DNA of 64,000 bases from Pseudomonas pergaminensis (GCF_024112395.2 NZ_CP078013.2:5146001-5210000), one strand, 5' to 3'; positions 45,515-55,963 are shown, numbered from the stretch's first letter. The notes: generated by a model not told the origin, from the sequence alone. Program-made: numbers and translations.

Positions 45515-47131
45515 ATGGCCACCCCTTCCCTGACTGCCTCCCCCCACGCCTCACCTGCTGCCCCCAAACCCAGGCTGGACAAGAAGCCCAGCCTGGTGAC
45601 AGTGATCATCTTCTTCGCCGTGCTCGCCATGGGCTTGCTGTTCACCGCCTACAGCCTGATGCACGACATGCATGAAATGGGCGCCCAACTCACCACCTGG
45701 ACACCGTTCTTGCTGCTGGGTGTGGCGCTGTTGATCGCCCTGGGTTTCGAATTCGTCAACGGCTTCCACGACACCGCCAACGCCGTGGCGACGGTGATCT
45801 ACACCAACTCGCTGCCGCCGCATTTTGCGGTGGTGTGGTCGGGCTTTTTCAACTTCCTCGGCGTATTGCTTTCCAGTGGCGCGGTGGCCTTCGGGATCAT
45901 TGCGCTGTTGCCGGTCGAGCTGATTTTGCAGGTGGGCTCGTCGGCCGGTTTCGCGATGATCTTCGCCCTGTTGATCGCGGCAATCCTGTGGAACCTCGGC
46001 ACCTGGTGGTTGGGTTTGCCGGCGTCCTCGTCCCATACCCTGATCGGCTCGATCATCGGCGTGGGCGTGGCAAATGCCTTGATGCACGGGCGTGACGGCA
46101 CCAGCGGTGTGGACTGGAGCCAGGCGATCAAGATCGGCTACGCCTTGTTGCTGTCGCCGCTGATCGGCTTTGCGTTTGCGGCGATGCTGTTGCTGGCCCT
46201 GCGTGCCTTCGTCAAGAACCGCGCGCTGTACAAGGCGCCAAAAGGCGACACCCCGCCGCCGTGGTGGATACGCGGCATGCTGATTGCCACCTGCACCGGC
46301 GTGTCTTTTGCCCACGGTTCCAACGATGGGCAAAAAGGCATGGGCCTGATCATGCTGATCCTGGTAGGCACCCTGCCGATGGCCTACGCGCTGAACCGCA
46401 CCATGCCGGCCGAGCAGTCGTTGCAGTTCGCGGCCGTGGCCGAAGTTACCCAAGTGGCGCTGGTGAAAAGCGCGCCGCAGGCACTGACCGGCGACCCGCG
46501 CCCGATCCTCTCGACCTACGTGCGCACCAAGGAAGCTACCCCGGAACTGGTCCCCGCCCTCGCCGCCCTGGCCGGGCAGATCGGTGATGAAGTCAAAGGC
46601 TACGGTTCCTTGGCCAAAGTGCCCGCCGAGGCTGTGGGCAACGTACGCAATGACATGTACCTGACCAGCGAAACCATTCGCCTGATGGACAAGGGCAAGG
46701 TCGGTAACTTCGATGCCGACACCCAGGGCAAGCTGCAACTGTTCAAGCAGCAGATCGACAGCGCCACGCGCTTCATTCCGCTGTGGGTGAAGATCGCCGT
46801 GGCCATCGCGTTGGGCCTGGGCACCATGGTGGGCTGGAAGCGCATCGTGGTGACCGTCGGCGAGAAGATCGGCAAGACACACCTGACCTACGCCCAGGGC
46901 GCCTCGGCAGAAATGGTGGCAATGCTGACCATCGGCGCGGCGGACATGTATGGGTTGCCGGTGTCGACCACCCACGTGTTGTCGTCGGGTGTGGCGGGGA
47001 CCATGGTCGCGAACGGGGGCGGGTTGCAGATGCGCACGATCCGCAACCTGGCGATGGCGTGGGTGCTGACGTTGCCGGCGGCCATCCTGCTGTCAGGTAG
47101 CCTGTACTGGCTGTTCACCCAACTCTTCTGA
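45515..47131 (+). CDS. pitA: Low-affinity inorganic phosphate transporter (Pit)
   Basis: 538 residues. PHO4-family permease with the signature repeats GFEFVNGFHDTANAVATVIYT and GVSFAHGSNDGQKGMG, each around a GANDVAN-like sequence, and about ten membrane helices. The family runs Pi-proton symport. A hydrophilic insert lies in the middle (residues ~320-430). Confidence 0.92.
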   Translation: MATPSLTASPHASPAAPKPRLDKKPSLVTVIIFFAVLAMGLLFTAYSLMHDMHEMGAQLTTWTPFLLLGVALLIALGFEFVNGFHDTANAVATVIYTNSLPPHFAVVWSGFFNFLGVLLSSGAVAFGIIALLPVELILQVGSSAGFAMIFALLIAAILWNLGTWWLGLPASSSHTLIGSIIGVGVANALMHGRDGTSGVDWSQAIKIGYALLLSPLIGFAFAAMLLLALRAFVKNRALYKAPKGDTPPPWWIRGMLIATCTGVSFAHGSNDGQKGMGLIMLILVGTLPMAYALNRTMPAEQSLQFAAVAEVTQVALVKSAPQALTGDPRPILSTYVRTKEATPELVPALAALAGQIGDEVKGYGSLAKVPAEAVGNVRNDMYLTSETIRLMDKGKVGNFDADTQGKLQLFKQQIDSATRFIPLWVKIAVAIALGLGTMVGWKRIVVTVGEKIGKTHLTYAQGASAEMVAMLTIGAADMYGLPVSTTHVLSSGVAGTMVANGGGLQMRTIRNLAMAWVLTLPAAILLSGSLYWLFTQLF

Positions 47132-47165
47132 CACGCTACAAAAGCAAAATTGAACAGAGAATCAA

Positions 47166-47256
47166 ATGTGGGAGGGGGCTTGCCCCCGATAGCAGTAGGT
47201 CAGCTACAGATAGACTGGCTGATACACCGCTATCGGGGGCAAGCCCCCTCCCACAT
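47166..47256. repeat. REPIN of a third REP class (GGGGGCTTGCCCCCGAT type)
   Basis: AATGTGGGAGGGGGCTTGCC and GGCAAGCCCCCTCCCACATT frame a ~45-nt spacer. Core differs from the two other classes in this window. Confidence 0.93.
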
Positions 47257-47271
47257 TTTGTCCTGCCGTAT

Positions 47272-48246
47272 TCAGTTGCTGAAGAGTCCAGCCATGGCCT
47301 TGCTGCGCTTCTTGTACACCCGCCTTGCCTCCAACGCTTCCTCCAGCGTCACCGGCACAAACCCAGCGCGCTGGTTCGGCTGCATTTGCCCGATCAGGTC
47401 CAGGTCGGCGCTGATCACCGTGCCGATCATCGCGTAGCCACCGCCCGACACCGCGTCTCGATGCAACACGATCGGCTCCAGGCCGGCCGGTACCTGGATC
47501 GAGCCAATCGGGTAGCAACTGTCGACGATGTTCGACGGATCCGACCCCGCGCCAAACGGCTGCTCCCGTGGCTGGAAACTCAAGGCACTGCCACCTTTGA
47601 AGCGATAGCCGATACGGTCGGCTTCGGAACCCACGGTCCACGGCTCGGCAAAGAAGCTGCTCTTGGCCGCATCAGTGAGGCGCTCGTAATACAGCCCCGG
47701 CACCACGCGCAGGGTCACGTCACCACCCACTGACCGGCGCAACGCCATCGGCAGGCTGTTGCCCGCCCGGCCCGTGCCGCTGGCTTCACCTATGGGCAAT
47801 TCATCGCCCTCCTGCAAGCGTCGACCGTGAAACCCGCCGAGTGCGCCGAGGGTGTAGGTGGAGCGGCTGCCAAGCACCAATGGCACGTCGATACCACCGG
47901 CCACTGCAAGGTAGGTGCGGGCGCCGGCCTTGGGAAATTCAAAGCGCAAGACCTGCCCGGCGCGCACCTGGAACGCGGTGTCCTGGTGCACCACTTCACC
48001 GTCCAGGCGCGGCGACATCAAGGCACCGCTGAGAGCCACCAGCGCGTCCTGCTGAAACTCCAGCTCGGGGCCGATCAGCGTGCATTCCAGGCCCGCCGCA
48101 CTGGCCGGGTTACCCACCAGGTGGTTGGCCGCACTCAGCGCGTACTGGTCCAGCGCACCTGACGGCGGGATGCCCAAGTGGTAGTAACCTTCGCGGCCAA
48201 GGTCCTGCACGGAGGTGGCGAGGCCGGGTTTGAGGACCTTGATCAT
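47272..48246 (-). CDS. pxpC: 5-oxoprolinase subunit PxpC (KipA-like)
   Basis: 324 residues, biotin-dependent carboxyltransferase/KipA family (LGREGYYHLGIPPSGALDQYAL near the N terminus). With PxpA and PxpB it forms the prokaryotic ATP-dependent 5-oxoprolinase that opens pyroglutamate to glutamate. Starts inside the pxpB stop (ATGA). Confidence 0.92.
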   Translation of the reverse strand: MIKVLKPGLATSVQDLGREGYYHLGIPPSGALDQYALSAANHLVGNPASAAGLECTLIGPELEFQQDALVALSGALMSPRLDGEVVHQDTAFQVRAGQVLRFEFPKAGARTYLAVAGGIDVPLVLGSRSTYTLGALGGFHGRRLQEGDELPIGEASGTGRAGNSLPMALRRSVGGDVTLRVVPGLYYERLTDAAKSSFFAEPWTVGSEADRIGYRFKGGSALSFQPREQPFGAGSDPSNIVDSCYPIGSIQVPAGLEPIVLHRDAVSGGGYAMIGTVISADLDLIGQMQPNQRAGFVPVTLEEALEARRVYKKRSKAMAGLFSN

Positions 48247-49121
48247 GCCAGCGCCTCCTGCAGGGTTTTCGGATAGCCGGTGGGGTCGGCGAGAAAGGCA
48301 TCGAGGGAAAATTCCACCGGGCGGATGCGCAGGTCGAAACGTCCTGCGTCCACTTCAGTCACTGCCTGGTCATAGGCGTCACGGTCCATGGGTTTGAACT
48401 GCACGATATCGCCGGGGCGGAAGAACACCATGTGTTCCTTCAGGTACGCCAACTGCTGCGCCGGGTCGTAGATGGGCGCCGGCGTCACGCCAAACATCTG
48501 GTAACCGCCGGCACCGCGCACCGAGTAGATGCAACCAAAACAGCCGCCATGGCCGAGGGTGAGCTTTGGCGTGTCGGTGCGCGGGCGCAGGTACTTGGGC
48601 ACCTGCAATTGGCGCTCGCGCTCGACCATCTGGAACATGAACGGCAAGCCTGCGACAAAGCCGACCATCGACACAAACCACGGCGCACCGCTGTGGGCGG
48701 CAATGAACGCGTCGACATCGGCCAGGCCGTTGATGCGGGCGGCGTACTCCAGGTCGGTGCCGCTGGGGTCTTGATGGCGATCGCGAAAACGCATGAGGGT
48801 TTCATGGGTCCAGGGGTCGTTGTAGAGCACCGGGATTTCGATGATGCGCGTGCGCAGGGTGCGTTCGGCCACGGCCTGGGCTTCGGCGGTCTGCACCGCA
48901 TCGAGCAATATGTGGGGCGCGATGCGGTCGGGGTCGAAGCGAATCTGGAACGACGCATTGGCCAGGCACACATCCAGCACGCCTTCCAGCGCCAGGCGCT
49001 CGACTGCACGGGTCACCGCCATGCCTTTGAAAAAAGCCTCCAGGGACATGCTGTCGCTGACCTCGGCAAACAGGTGTTCATCACCGCCGAAGCTGTAGCG
49101 GATGGGGGACGTTTCAGCCAT
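48243..49121 (-). CDS. pxpB: 5-oxoprolinase subunit PxpB (KipI-like)
   Basis: About 292 residues from the ATG at 49121, with GAGGAA ahead. AHS1/KipI domain (IYSVRGAGGYQMFGVTPAPIYD). It is longer than typical KipI, with an N-terminal segment of ~90 residues. Expected partner of PxpC. Confidence 0.9.
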   Translation of the reverse strand: MAETSPIRYSFGGDEHLFAEVSDSMSLEAFFKGMAVTRAVERLALEGVLDVCLANASFQIRFDPDRIAPHILLDAVQTAEAQAVAERTLRTRIIEIPVLYNDPWTHETLMRFRDRHQDPSGTDLEYAARINGLADVDAFIAAHSGAPWFVSMVGFVAGLPFMFQMVERERQLQVPKYLRPRTDTPKLTLGHGGCFGCIYSVRGAGGYQMFGVTPAPIYDPAQQLAYLKEHMVFFRPGDIVQFKPMDRDAYDQAVTEVDAGRFDLRIRPVEFSLDAFLADPTGYPKTLQEALA

Positions 49122-49178
49122 GTCTGTTCCTCTTGGAATCATTGTAGAAAGGCAGGCGAAAAAAATAGGGGACCGTTT

Positions 49179-49937
49179 TTATTGGGGTGTTTTGACCGTG
49201 ATGCCGGCTTGGTCCAAGGCTTCGCGGGTGGCTTCCACCAACTCCAGTGCACCAGGGGTGTCGCTGTGCAGGCAGATGGAATCGAATTCGATGAACAGGT
49301 TTTCGCCTTCTACCGTTCGCACAAGCCCGGTCTGACAGGCGCGCAGGACGCGCGCCGCCACCGTTGCAGGATCCAACGCCCGCACGGTGCGGGTAAACAC
49401 GATGGAGCCCGTCAGGTCGTACTCACGGTCAGCATAAAACTCGCGCACCACCGGCTGCCCCAGTTCCGTGGCAATGCGCCAGATTACCGAGTTGGGCATG
49501 CAGTACAGCCGCAACGTGGGCTCGATGATGCGCAGGTTTTGCACCAACAGGCGCGCCGCTTCTTCATCACGAGCCAGGTGCATGTACAGCGCACCGTGGG
49601 GCTTGATGTGCTGCAGGGTCAGGCCTTGGGCGCGGGCGATTTCGCGCAGGGCGCCGAGCTGGTAGAGCATGTCGTCGACCAACTCTTGGGCCGGGGCGTT
49701 GATGTGACGACGACCGAAGCCGACCAGGTCCCGAAAGCCCGGATGTGCGCCAATGGCCACGCCCAGTTGCTTGGCGCGTTCGACAGTACGGCGCATGGTG
49801 CCGGGGTCGCCGGCGTGAAAGCCGGTGGCGATGTTGGCCGAGCTGATATAGGCCATCAGCTCCGCGTCGACACCGTCGCCGATGGTCCAGGGGCCGAAGC
49901 CTTCGCCCATGTCCGAGTTGAAATCCACTGCCTGCAT
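49179..49937 (-). CDS. pxpA: 5-oxoprolinase subunit PxpA (LamB/YcsF)
   Basis: 252 residues from the ATG at 49937; a longer in-frame extension was rejected. LamB/YcsF signatures: [42 protein letters not shown] and [10 protein letters not shown]. First gene of pxpABC, with a LysR regulator divergent. No pyroglutamate transporter is present next to it. Confidence 0.93.
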   Translation of the reverse strand: MQAVDFNSDMGEGFGPWTIGDGVDAELMAYISSANIATGFHAGDPGTMRRTVERAKQLGVAIGAHPGFRDLVGFGRRHINAPAQELVDDMLYQLGALREIARAQGLTLQHIKPHGALYMHLARDEEAARLLVQNLRIIEPTLRLYCMPNSVIWRIATELGQPVVREFYADREYDLTGSIVFTRTVRALDPATVAARVLRACQTGLVRTVEGENLFIEFDSICLHSDTPGALELVEATREALDQAGITVKTPQ

Positions 49938-50007
49938 CAGAGTCGCTCCGCCTAAGTGATGCTGGAAAAGTAGGCTGCGGCTTGACCCCTTGGGAAGATC
50001 TATTATC

Positions 50008-50020
50008 AGATGGCCCATCT
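50008..50020. promoter_or_regulatory. Palindrome in the pxpA/LysR intergenic region
   Basis: AGATGG-C-CCATCT, 6-bp arms, 21 bp before the LysR start and 71 bp before pxpA. Plausible LysR autoregulatory site. Confidence 0.35.
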
Positions 50021-50040
50021 TCTGAAAAACAGATACCGCT

Positions 50041-50958
50041 ATGTCCTTGACCTTGCGCCAAATACGTTATTTCGTCGCCACCGCCGAAATCGGCCAGATT
50101 TCCCAGGCGGCCATCCACCTGAACATCTCCCAGTCGGCGGTGACCACGGCGATCAAGGAACTGGAAGCCATGCTCGGCGTGCAGTTGTTCGTGCGCTCAG
50201 CCCAGGGCATGAACCTGACCGACGCGGGCCGGCACTTTCTCAACCGTGCCTACGTGATCCTGCGCAGTGTCGACGATGCCCTGAACAGCCCGCTGCCCGA
50301 CTACCGTGCCAGCGGCGTGCTGCGCCTGGCCGCCAGCTACACGGTGCTCGGCTACTTCCTGCCGCACCACTTGCAGCGCATGGAACACTGGCACCCGGAC
50401 GTGACCATCGAGGTCTTCGAACAGGAACGCCAGGCCATCGAACAGGGCTTGCTCGACAGTCAATTTGATATGGCGGTGGTGCTCACCGCCAACCTCACCC
50501 ACCCGGATATTGTCTCGGAAATCCTGTTCAATTCGGAGCGCCGCCTATGGCTGCCCAGCCATCATCCCCTGTGCGAACGCGGCGCCGTGAGCCTGGCGGA
50601 TGTGGCCCAGGAGCCTTACATACTGCTCACCGTCGACGAGGCCGAACACAGCGCCATGCGTTATTGGGAACAAGCCGGGCAGACGCCCAAGGTGCGCCTG
50701 CGCACCAGTTCGGTGGAGGCGGTGCGCAGCATGGTCGCCAATGGCAGCGGCGTGGCGATCCTGTCGGACCTGGTGCACAGGCCCTGGTCCCTGGAAGGCA
50801 AGCGTATCGAAACACTCACCGTCACCGATCCAGTGACGCCGATGAGTGTGGGCCTGGCCTGGCACCGCGAGCGCGCGTTCACCCCGGCGATGCAGGCGGT
50901 GCGCGATTACTTCCACGACGCCTTCCTGGCACCGCAGCAATTGTCGGCGCGGCGTTAA
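50041..50958 (+). CDS. LysR-family regulator, divergent from pxpABC
   Basis: 305 residues. [32 protein letters not shown] at residues ~20-48, then LysR_substrate domain. Divergent position makes pxpABC the likely target. Overlaps the next LysR gene's 3' end by 4 bp. Confidence 0.9.
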   Translation: MSLTLRQIRYFVATAEIGQISQAAIHLNISQSAVTTAIKELEAMLGVQLFVRSAQGMNLTDAGRHFLNRAYVILRSVDDALNSPLPDYRASGVLRLAASYTVLGYFLPHHLQRMEHWHPDVTIEVFEQERQAIEQGLLDSQFDMAVVLTANLTHPDIVSEILFNSERRLWLPSHHPLCERGAVSLADVAQEPYILLTVDEAEHSAMRYWEQAGQTPKVRLRTSSVEAVRSMVANGSGVAILSDLVHRPWSLEGKRIETLTVTDPVTPMSVGLAWHRERAFTPAMQAVRDYFHDAFLAPQQLSARR

Positions 50959-51851
50959 AGGTGGGCGTGCAACGTCGCCGCCAACCAGTCCATGAACACC
51001 CGCACCCGCAACGGCAAGTGACGCTGGCCGGCGTACAGCAATGACACGTCCAACGGCGGCGCCGGGTAATCCGGCAGCACCGACACCAGTTCTCCATTGG
51101 CCAACAAGGTGCGTATCCCCAGCAACGGCACCTGGGTAATGCCGAAGCCGCCCAGGCACGCCGCTTGATAGGCATCCGTGCTGTTGACGGTGACACGCCC
51201 GGCCATCGGCACCCGCAGCACTTTGCCGCCCGACAGGTATTCGAAGCCGGATGAGCGAGCGCCCAACGGCCGTACGTAATGCACCAATTGATGATCCGCC
51301 AAGTCCGCCAGGGTCTGCGGCACACCGTAGCGCTGCAGGTAGGCCGGGCTCGCGCAGTTGACCATCGGCATGCTGCACACCCGGCGCGCCACCACGGTTT
51401 GATCGGGCTGGGCGCCTACGCGCAACACGCAGTCGAAGCCTTCGGCGATCAGGTCGACCTGGCGGTCCGAGCTGCTGATTTCCATCTGGATCAGCGGATG
51501 GCGTTCCATGAACAGCGGCAGGTGCGGCAGAATCATGCCGCGCGCCATCACGTTGGGCATGTCCACGCGAATCCGCCCGGTCAGTTGCGCCTCATCCTGG
51601 CGAAACAACCCTTCCAACTCTTCCATGTGCGCCAGCAAGTCCTTGCTGCGCTCATACAGCACACGCCCATCCTGGGTCGCCTGCACCTTGCGCGTGGTGC
51701 GTTGCAGCAAACGCGCGCCGAGCAACTCTTCCAGCGCTTGCACATGTTCCGACACGGTAGAGCGCGGCAGGCCCAGGCTCTCGCCGGCCTGGGTAAAACT
51801 CGACAGTTCGGTGACGCGCACGAAGGTGCGCAGCAGCTCAAGTTTGTTCAT
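50955..51851 (-). CDS. LysR-family regulator, divergent from SDR gene
   Basis: 298 residues, N-terminal HTH SSFTQAGESLGLPRSTVSEHVQALEELLG and substrate domain. Divergent from the SDR at 51958 (106-bp gap), the probable target. Confidence 0.9.
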   Translation of the reverse strand: MNKLELLRTFVRVTELSSFTQAGESLGLPRSTVSEHVQALEELLGARLLQRTTRKVQATQDGRVLYERSKDLLAHMEELEGLFRQDEAQLTGRIRVDMPNVMARGMILPHLPLFMERHPLIQMEISSSDRQVDLIAEGFDCVLRVGAQPDQTVVARRVCSMPMVNCASPAYLQRYGVPQTLADLADHQLVHYVRPLGARSSGFEYLSGGKVLRVPMAGRVTVNSTDAYQAACLGGFGITQVPLLGIRTLLANGELVSVLPDYPAPPLDVSLLYAGQRHLPLRVRVFMDWLAATLHAHL

Positions 51852-51957
51852 GGGATTGTTCGCCTTATCCGACCAGTGATTCCGGTATAGCGCTGTTTAT
51901 CACGTTATGGGCGAATAAATACACTGGGCCCCACTGATCACCTGAGAGGACCGCACC

Positions 51958-52716
51958 ATGACCCGTAAAATCGCACTCATCACCGGCGCCAGCCGTGGCC
52001 TGGGCAAAAGCGCCGCGTTGCACCTGGCGGCGCAGGGCGTTGACATCATCGGCACTTACCACAGCGCGGCGGCTGAAGCCCAAGCGGTGGTCGAACAGGT
52101 TCAAGCACTGGGTGGCCGCGCCGCCATGTTGCAACTGGATGTGAGGCAGAGTGGCAGCTTCGATGGCTTTGTCGGTGAAGTCGGCCGCTTGCTCAAGGAT
52201 GTATTTGCACAGGATCACTTCAACTTTCTGATCAACAACGCCGGCATCGGCGCCCACGCCAGCTTTGCCGAGACCACCGAAGCGCAGTTCGACCAACTGG
52301 TGGCGATTCACTTCAAGGCGCCGTTTTTCCTCACGCAAAAACTGCTGCCGCTGATTAGCGATGGCGGGCGTATCATCAATATTTCCAGCGGTCTGGCGCG
52401 ATTCAGCCTGCCGGGGTATGCGGCGTATGCGTCGATGAAAGGTGCGATGGAAGTGCTGACCCGCTATCAGGCCAAGGAGTTGGGCGGCCGTGGGATCACC
52501 GTGAACATCCTCGCGCCCGGCGCCATCGAAACCGACTTCGGCGGCGGCGCCGTGCGCGACAATGCGGCGCTCAATACGATGGTCGCCAACAACACCGCCC
52601 TGGGTCGCGCCGGTTTGCCAGACGACATTGGTGGCGCGATTTCCACCTTGCTGGCCGATGGCAGCAACTGGATCACCGGGCAGCGCATCGAGGCCTCGGG
52701 CGGCATGTTTCTTTAA
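51958..52716 (+). CDS. Short-chain dehydrogenase/reductase
   Basis: 252 residues. NAD(P)-binding TGASRGLG at the N terminus, NNAG at ~100, catalytic Ser in NISSGLA and YASMK (YxxxK). Classical SDR; substrate unknown. Flanked by LysR genes on both sides. Confidence 0.92.
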   Translation: MTRKIALITGASRGLGKSAALHLAAQGVDIIGTYHSAAAEAQAVVEQVQALGGRAAMLQLDVRQSGSFDGFVGEVGRLLKDVFAQDHFNFLINNAGIGAHASFAETTEAQFDQLVAIHFKAPFFLTQKLLPLISDGGRIINISSGLARFSLPGYAAYASMKGAMEVLTRYQAKELGGRGITVNILAPGAIETDFGGGAVRDNAALNTMVANNTALGRAGLPDDIGGAISTLLADGSNWITGQRIEASGGMFL

Positions 52717-52766
52717 ACATTCTGCGCTAGCATCAATGCCTTCAGATCACTGACGGGCAATCATCG

Positions 52767-53705
52767 ATGAGTTTTGATCCAGGCTTGGCCGGTGGCATGG
52801 GCGTGTTGGCAGCGGTGGTCGACAGTGGCAGTTTCGCCCGCGCCGCCGACAGCCTGGACATGACCCCCTCGGGGGTCAGCCGCGCGATTTCACGCCTGGA
52901 AAAACGCCTGGGCATCCGCCTGTTCGACCGCACCACCCGCTCGGTGCAATTGACCGATGAGGGGCGACGTTTCTATCAGGAAATCGCCCCGCTGCTGGCC
53001 GGCCTTGAAGAGGCCGCCAACGCCGCCGCCGACAGTGCACTGACCGTGCGCGGGCGCCTGCGGGTGAATATCGACCCCTATTTTTCGCGACTGGTCTTGG
53101 GCCCGGTGCTGGGCGACTTCATGCGCCAGTACCCACACCTGCAACTGGACCTGCACACCCGCGACCAACTCGGCGACCTGGTGGCCGACGGCTTCGACCT
53201 GGCGATCCGCTTTGGTATCCCGCAGTCGTCTTCGTTGATCGCACGCAAGCTGATGGAAGTGCGCGTGCTCACCCTGGCCTCCCCCGCTTACCTTGCGCAC
53301 TACGGTCGGCCGAATACGCCGCAAGCGCTGGAAACCGGGCACATGTGCCTGGACTTTCGCGACTCTCAGACCGGCCGCCCGTTTGCCTGGGAATTCCACC
53401 GGCCCGGCGAACAGATGACCGTGCGCACTGACGGCCGCCTGGTGGTCAACGATGCCAGCACCTTGTACAGCGTGTGCGAGCACGGCCATGCGGTGGCGCA
53501 GATGCTCGACCTCGGCCTGGCGCCGGCGCTGAACAGCGGCGCCCTGGTGGAATTATTCCCCGACTGGCCGGACGAGCGCTTTCCGTTGTACGCCTACTAC
53601 CCGTCGCGGCATTTGCCCGCCGCCAAAGTGCGGGCGTTCCTCGACTTCGTGGCCTCGCTCACGCCCTTGCCGGCTCCTACAGGGCCAGTGCGCGGCGTTG
53701 CATGA
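52767..53705 (+). CDS. LysR-family regulator
   Basis: 312 residues. HTH GSFARAADSLDMTPSGVSRAISRLEKRLG, then substrate domain. Starts 50 bp after the SDR gene on the same strand. Its 3' end overlaps the convergent PACE gene by 29 bp. Confidence 0.9.
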   Translation: MSFDPGLAGGMGVLAAVVDSGSFARAADSLDMTPSGVSRAISRLEKRLGIRLFDRTTRSVQLTDEGRRFYQEIAPLLAGLEEAANAAADSALTVRGRLRVNIDPYFSRLVLGPVLGDFMRQYPHLQLDLHTRDQLGDLVADGFDLAIRFGIPQSSSLIARKLMEVRVLTLASPAYLAHYGRPNTPQALETGHMCLDFRDSQTGRPFAWEFHRPGEQMTVRTDGRLVVNDASTLYSVCEHGHAVAQMLDLGLAPALNSGALVELFPDWPDERFPLYAYYPSRHLPAAKVRAFLDFVASLTPLPAPTGPVRGVA

Positions 53706-54114
53706 ATTTTTCCCGCAGTACGTCATACCCCCAGTGATACACATAGGTGTACGGCAAGAAGAACAGCAGCACCCCGATATCCAGCATGAACGCCTGCATC
53801 AGGCTGATATTCAGCCAGGCGGCGATCAACGGCACGGCGACGATGATCAGCCCGCCTTCGAACATCAGCGCGTGCAGCACCCGCGTCCAGCCCCCGCCGG
53901 AGAGTCGCAGGCGCACCTTGAGGCGATCAAACAGGCTGTTGAAAATGATGTTCCAGGTCAGCGCCAGCAGGCTCAGGCCCAAGGTCACCGCGCCCATTTC
54001 CAGGGCCGGCCTGCCGGTGATCCAGACCAGCAGCGGTGTGCAGATCAACAGGGCCAGGCCTTCGAAACCCAAGGCTTGGCAAACACGTTCAGTCATCGAC
54101 TTGGTGGGGTGCAT
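53677..54114 (-). CDS. PACE-family efflux transporter
   Basis: 145 residues with four membrane segments arranged as two BTP (bacterial transmembrane pair) repeats (GFEGLALLICTPLLVWITGRP and MFEGGLIIVAVPLIAAWLN). This is the layout of the PACE family, small proton-driven exporters of biocides such as chlorhexidine. It is divergent from a LysR gene, the arrangement seen for PACE genes in other bacteria. Confidence 0.9.
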   Translation of the reverse strand: MHPTKSMTERVCQALGFEGLALLICTPLLVWITGRPALEMGAVTLGLSLLALTWNIIFNSLFDRLKVRLRLSGGGWTRVLHALMFEGGLIIVAVPLIAAWLNISLMQAFMLDIGVLLFFLPYTYVYHWGYDVLREKFMQRRALAL

Positions 54115-54202
54115 AACCCGTCTCCGTGAGTGGTGATGGTTGCCATGATTATCCTTTGAATCGATACTTCATAACTAATAACCATCGATCAAGGCGATAG
54201 TC

Positions 54203-55057
54203 ATGGCCTCCCACGAAGTGTTGCAAGCGTTTGTCCAGGCGGCCACCCAGGGTTCGTTTTCCGCGGCGGCGCGCAAGCTGGGCAAGAGCCAGTCAACCGT
54301 CAGCGCGGCGGTGGCAAGCCTGGAGATTGACCTGGATGTGGTGCTGTTCGATCGCAGCAGCCGCAAGCCGACACTGACACCGGCCGGCCATGTGTTGCTG
54401 CAACGGGCCGAACAGGTGCTGGAGGCCAGCAGTCGCCTTGAGTTGGCGGCGAGCCAGTTGTCCCAGGGGTTGGAGCCGAAGGTCACGATCGCCATGTCCG
54501 ATACGTACCAGTCGGAACGCTTTGAGCTCGCCCTCAAGGCCTTCGAACAGCGCTACCCAGACCTTGAATTGGAATGGCTGATCGCCGAATGCGAAGACTT
54601 GATCGCCCTGGTGCAAAGCGGTCGCGCACAGATTGCCTTTATCGAGGCCCAAGCGGTTTACCCGCCCGACCTGACGCGCTCGCCCGTGGCCGAACGCACG
54701 GAAATCGCGCTGTTCGTCGCGCCCACCCACGCCTTGACCCGCGCAGAAAACATCGACCCGCAAACCCTGCAGCAACACCGTGAATTGCGTCTGGCAAGCA
54801 TCATCAGCCCCAACGAAACGCGTCCCTGCGGCCGTGTGTGGTCGGCGCCGAGTTTTCTGATGCTGATGGAGATGGCGCAACTCGGCTTTGGCTGGGCGGA
54901 ATTGCCACGCTGGCTGGTGGAACGTTTCGGCAATGCGGGGCTGGTTGAACTCAATATCCGCGGCTGGCCACGTTCGGTGGCCGTGGATGCGCTGTGGTCG
55001 CGGCAATACCCACCAGGGCCGGCGTGCAGTTGGATGTTGAGCCAGATGATCGAATAA
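54203..55057 (+). CDS. LysR-family regulator, divergent from PACE gene
   Basis: 284 residues. HTH GSFSAAARKLGKSQSTVSAAVASLEIDL and LysR_substrate domain. 88-bp divergent gap to the PACE gene contains an inverted repeat GATGGTT / AACCATC. It is the likely regulator of the efflux gene. Confidence 0.9.
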   Translation: MASHEVLQAFVQAATQGSFSAAARKLGKSQSTVSAAVASLEIDLDVVLFDRSSRKPTLTPAGHVLLQRAEQVLEASSRLELAASQLSQGLEPKVTIAMSDTYQSERFELALKAFEQRYPDLELEWLIAECEDLIALVQSGRAQIAFIEAQAVYPPDLTRSPVAERTEIALFVAPTHALTRAENIDPQTLQQHRELRLASIISPNETRPCGRVWSAPSFLMLMEMAQLGFGWAELPRWLVERFGNAGLVELNIRGWPRSVAVDALWSRQYPPGPACSWMLSQMIE

Positions 55058-55089
55058 CCAACACTTACTGATAAACAATAAAGATCAAA

Positions 55090-55106
55090 CTGTGGGAGCG
55101 GCGTTG
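55090..55106. repeat. Truncated REP unit
   Basis: ACTGTGGGAGCGGCGTTG resembles the left arm of the 10280 REPIN, with no inverted partner. Sits between two LysR genes. Confidence 0.5.
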
Positions 55107-55120
55107 CACCCTCGATAGGG

Positions 55121-55963
55121 TCAGGCCGCGACGCGTTGCGGCGGGCGGTGGGTCTGGAAGTATTCGTGCAGGGCACGTAGTGCGGGTAACGCCAGTGCTT
55201 GCGCGGCGAAGCACAATCCGACTCGGCGCGTGGGGGCCGGCAGGTGCCATTCGCGAATCACCACGCCTGCGCGCTCCGCCGCCAATGACTGCGGCAACAT
55301 TGCCACGCCCACACCGGCCGCCACCATGTGCAAGGCCTGGGTCAGCGAGCCGGCATGCCCGGCCACTGATTGCGGCGAGCGACCGTACAGGGCCATCAAG
55401 CGCTGATGGGAATCGTGTTGCGGGCAGGTGATCCAGTCTTCAATCGGCGCCCACGCCTGTTCCGCTCCCGCCTGCGCCATCGGGTGCGCGGCAGGCAAGG
55501 CCATCACGTAGGACTCTTCCCATAGCGGCAGGAACAATTCGTCCTCGCAGCACATTTCCTCCACGGCCAGGCGTCCTTCGCCTTGGCAGCCCTCCTGCAA
55601 GGTCAGCAGTAATCCGGGCAGGCCTTGGTGCGCCATGCGCAGGAAGGTTTCGATCTGGCTGTCGGCAATATCGCCCTCCACCCCCAGCTCCAGGGCGATG
55701 CGATTTTCGCCTCCGCGAAACAGACGGCTCAACCCCTCGGCTTCCGCCACCATGCGCCGCGCCTGGGGGTACAACACCCGCGCTTCGGCGCTGACCTCCA
55801 CACCACGCGGCTGGCGCAGGAACAGCGCCACGCCCAACTCCTCTTCCAGTTGCTTGATGGTCACCGACAGGGTCGGCTGGCTGATAAACAAACGCTGGGC
55901 TGCGGCGGTGATATTGCGTTCTTCAAAGACCGCGAGAAATGCCTTGAGGTGACGAACATCCAT
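55121..55963 (-). CDS. LysR-family regulator, divergent from SDR gene
   Basis: 280 residues from the ATG at 55963 (MDVRHLKAFLAVFEERNITAA); an upstream extension is not family-like. HTH AAAQRLFISQPTLSVTIKQLEEELG. Its 111-bp divergent gap to the SDR at 56075 suggests control of it. Confidence 0.9.
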   Translation of the reverse strand: MDVRHLKAFLAVFEERNITAAAQRLFISQPTLSVTIKQLEEELGVALFLRQPRGVEVSAEARVLYPQARRMVAEAEGLSRLFRGGENRIALELGVEGDIADSQIETFLRMAHQGLPGLLLTLQEGCQGEGRLAVEEMCCEDELFLPLWEESYVMALPAAHPMAQAGAEQAWAPIEDWITCPQHDSHQRLMALYGRSPQSVAGHAGSLTQALHMVAAGVGVAMLPQSLAAERAGVVIREWHLPAPTRRVGLCFAAQALALPALRALHEYFQTHRPPQRVAA

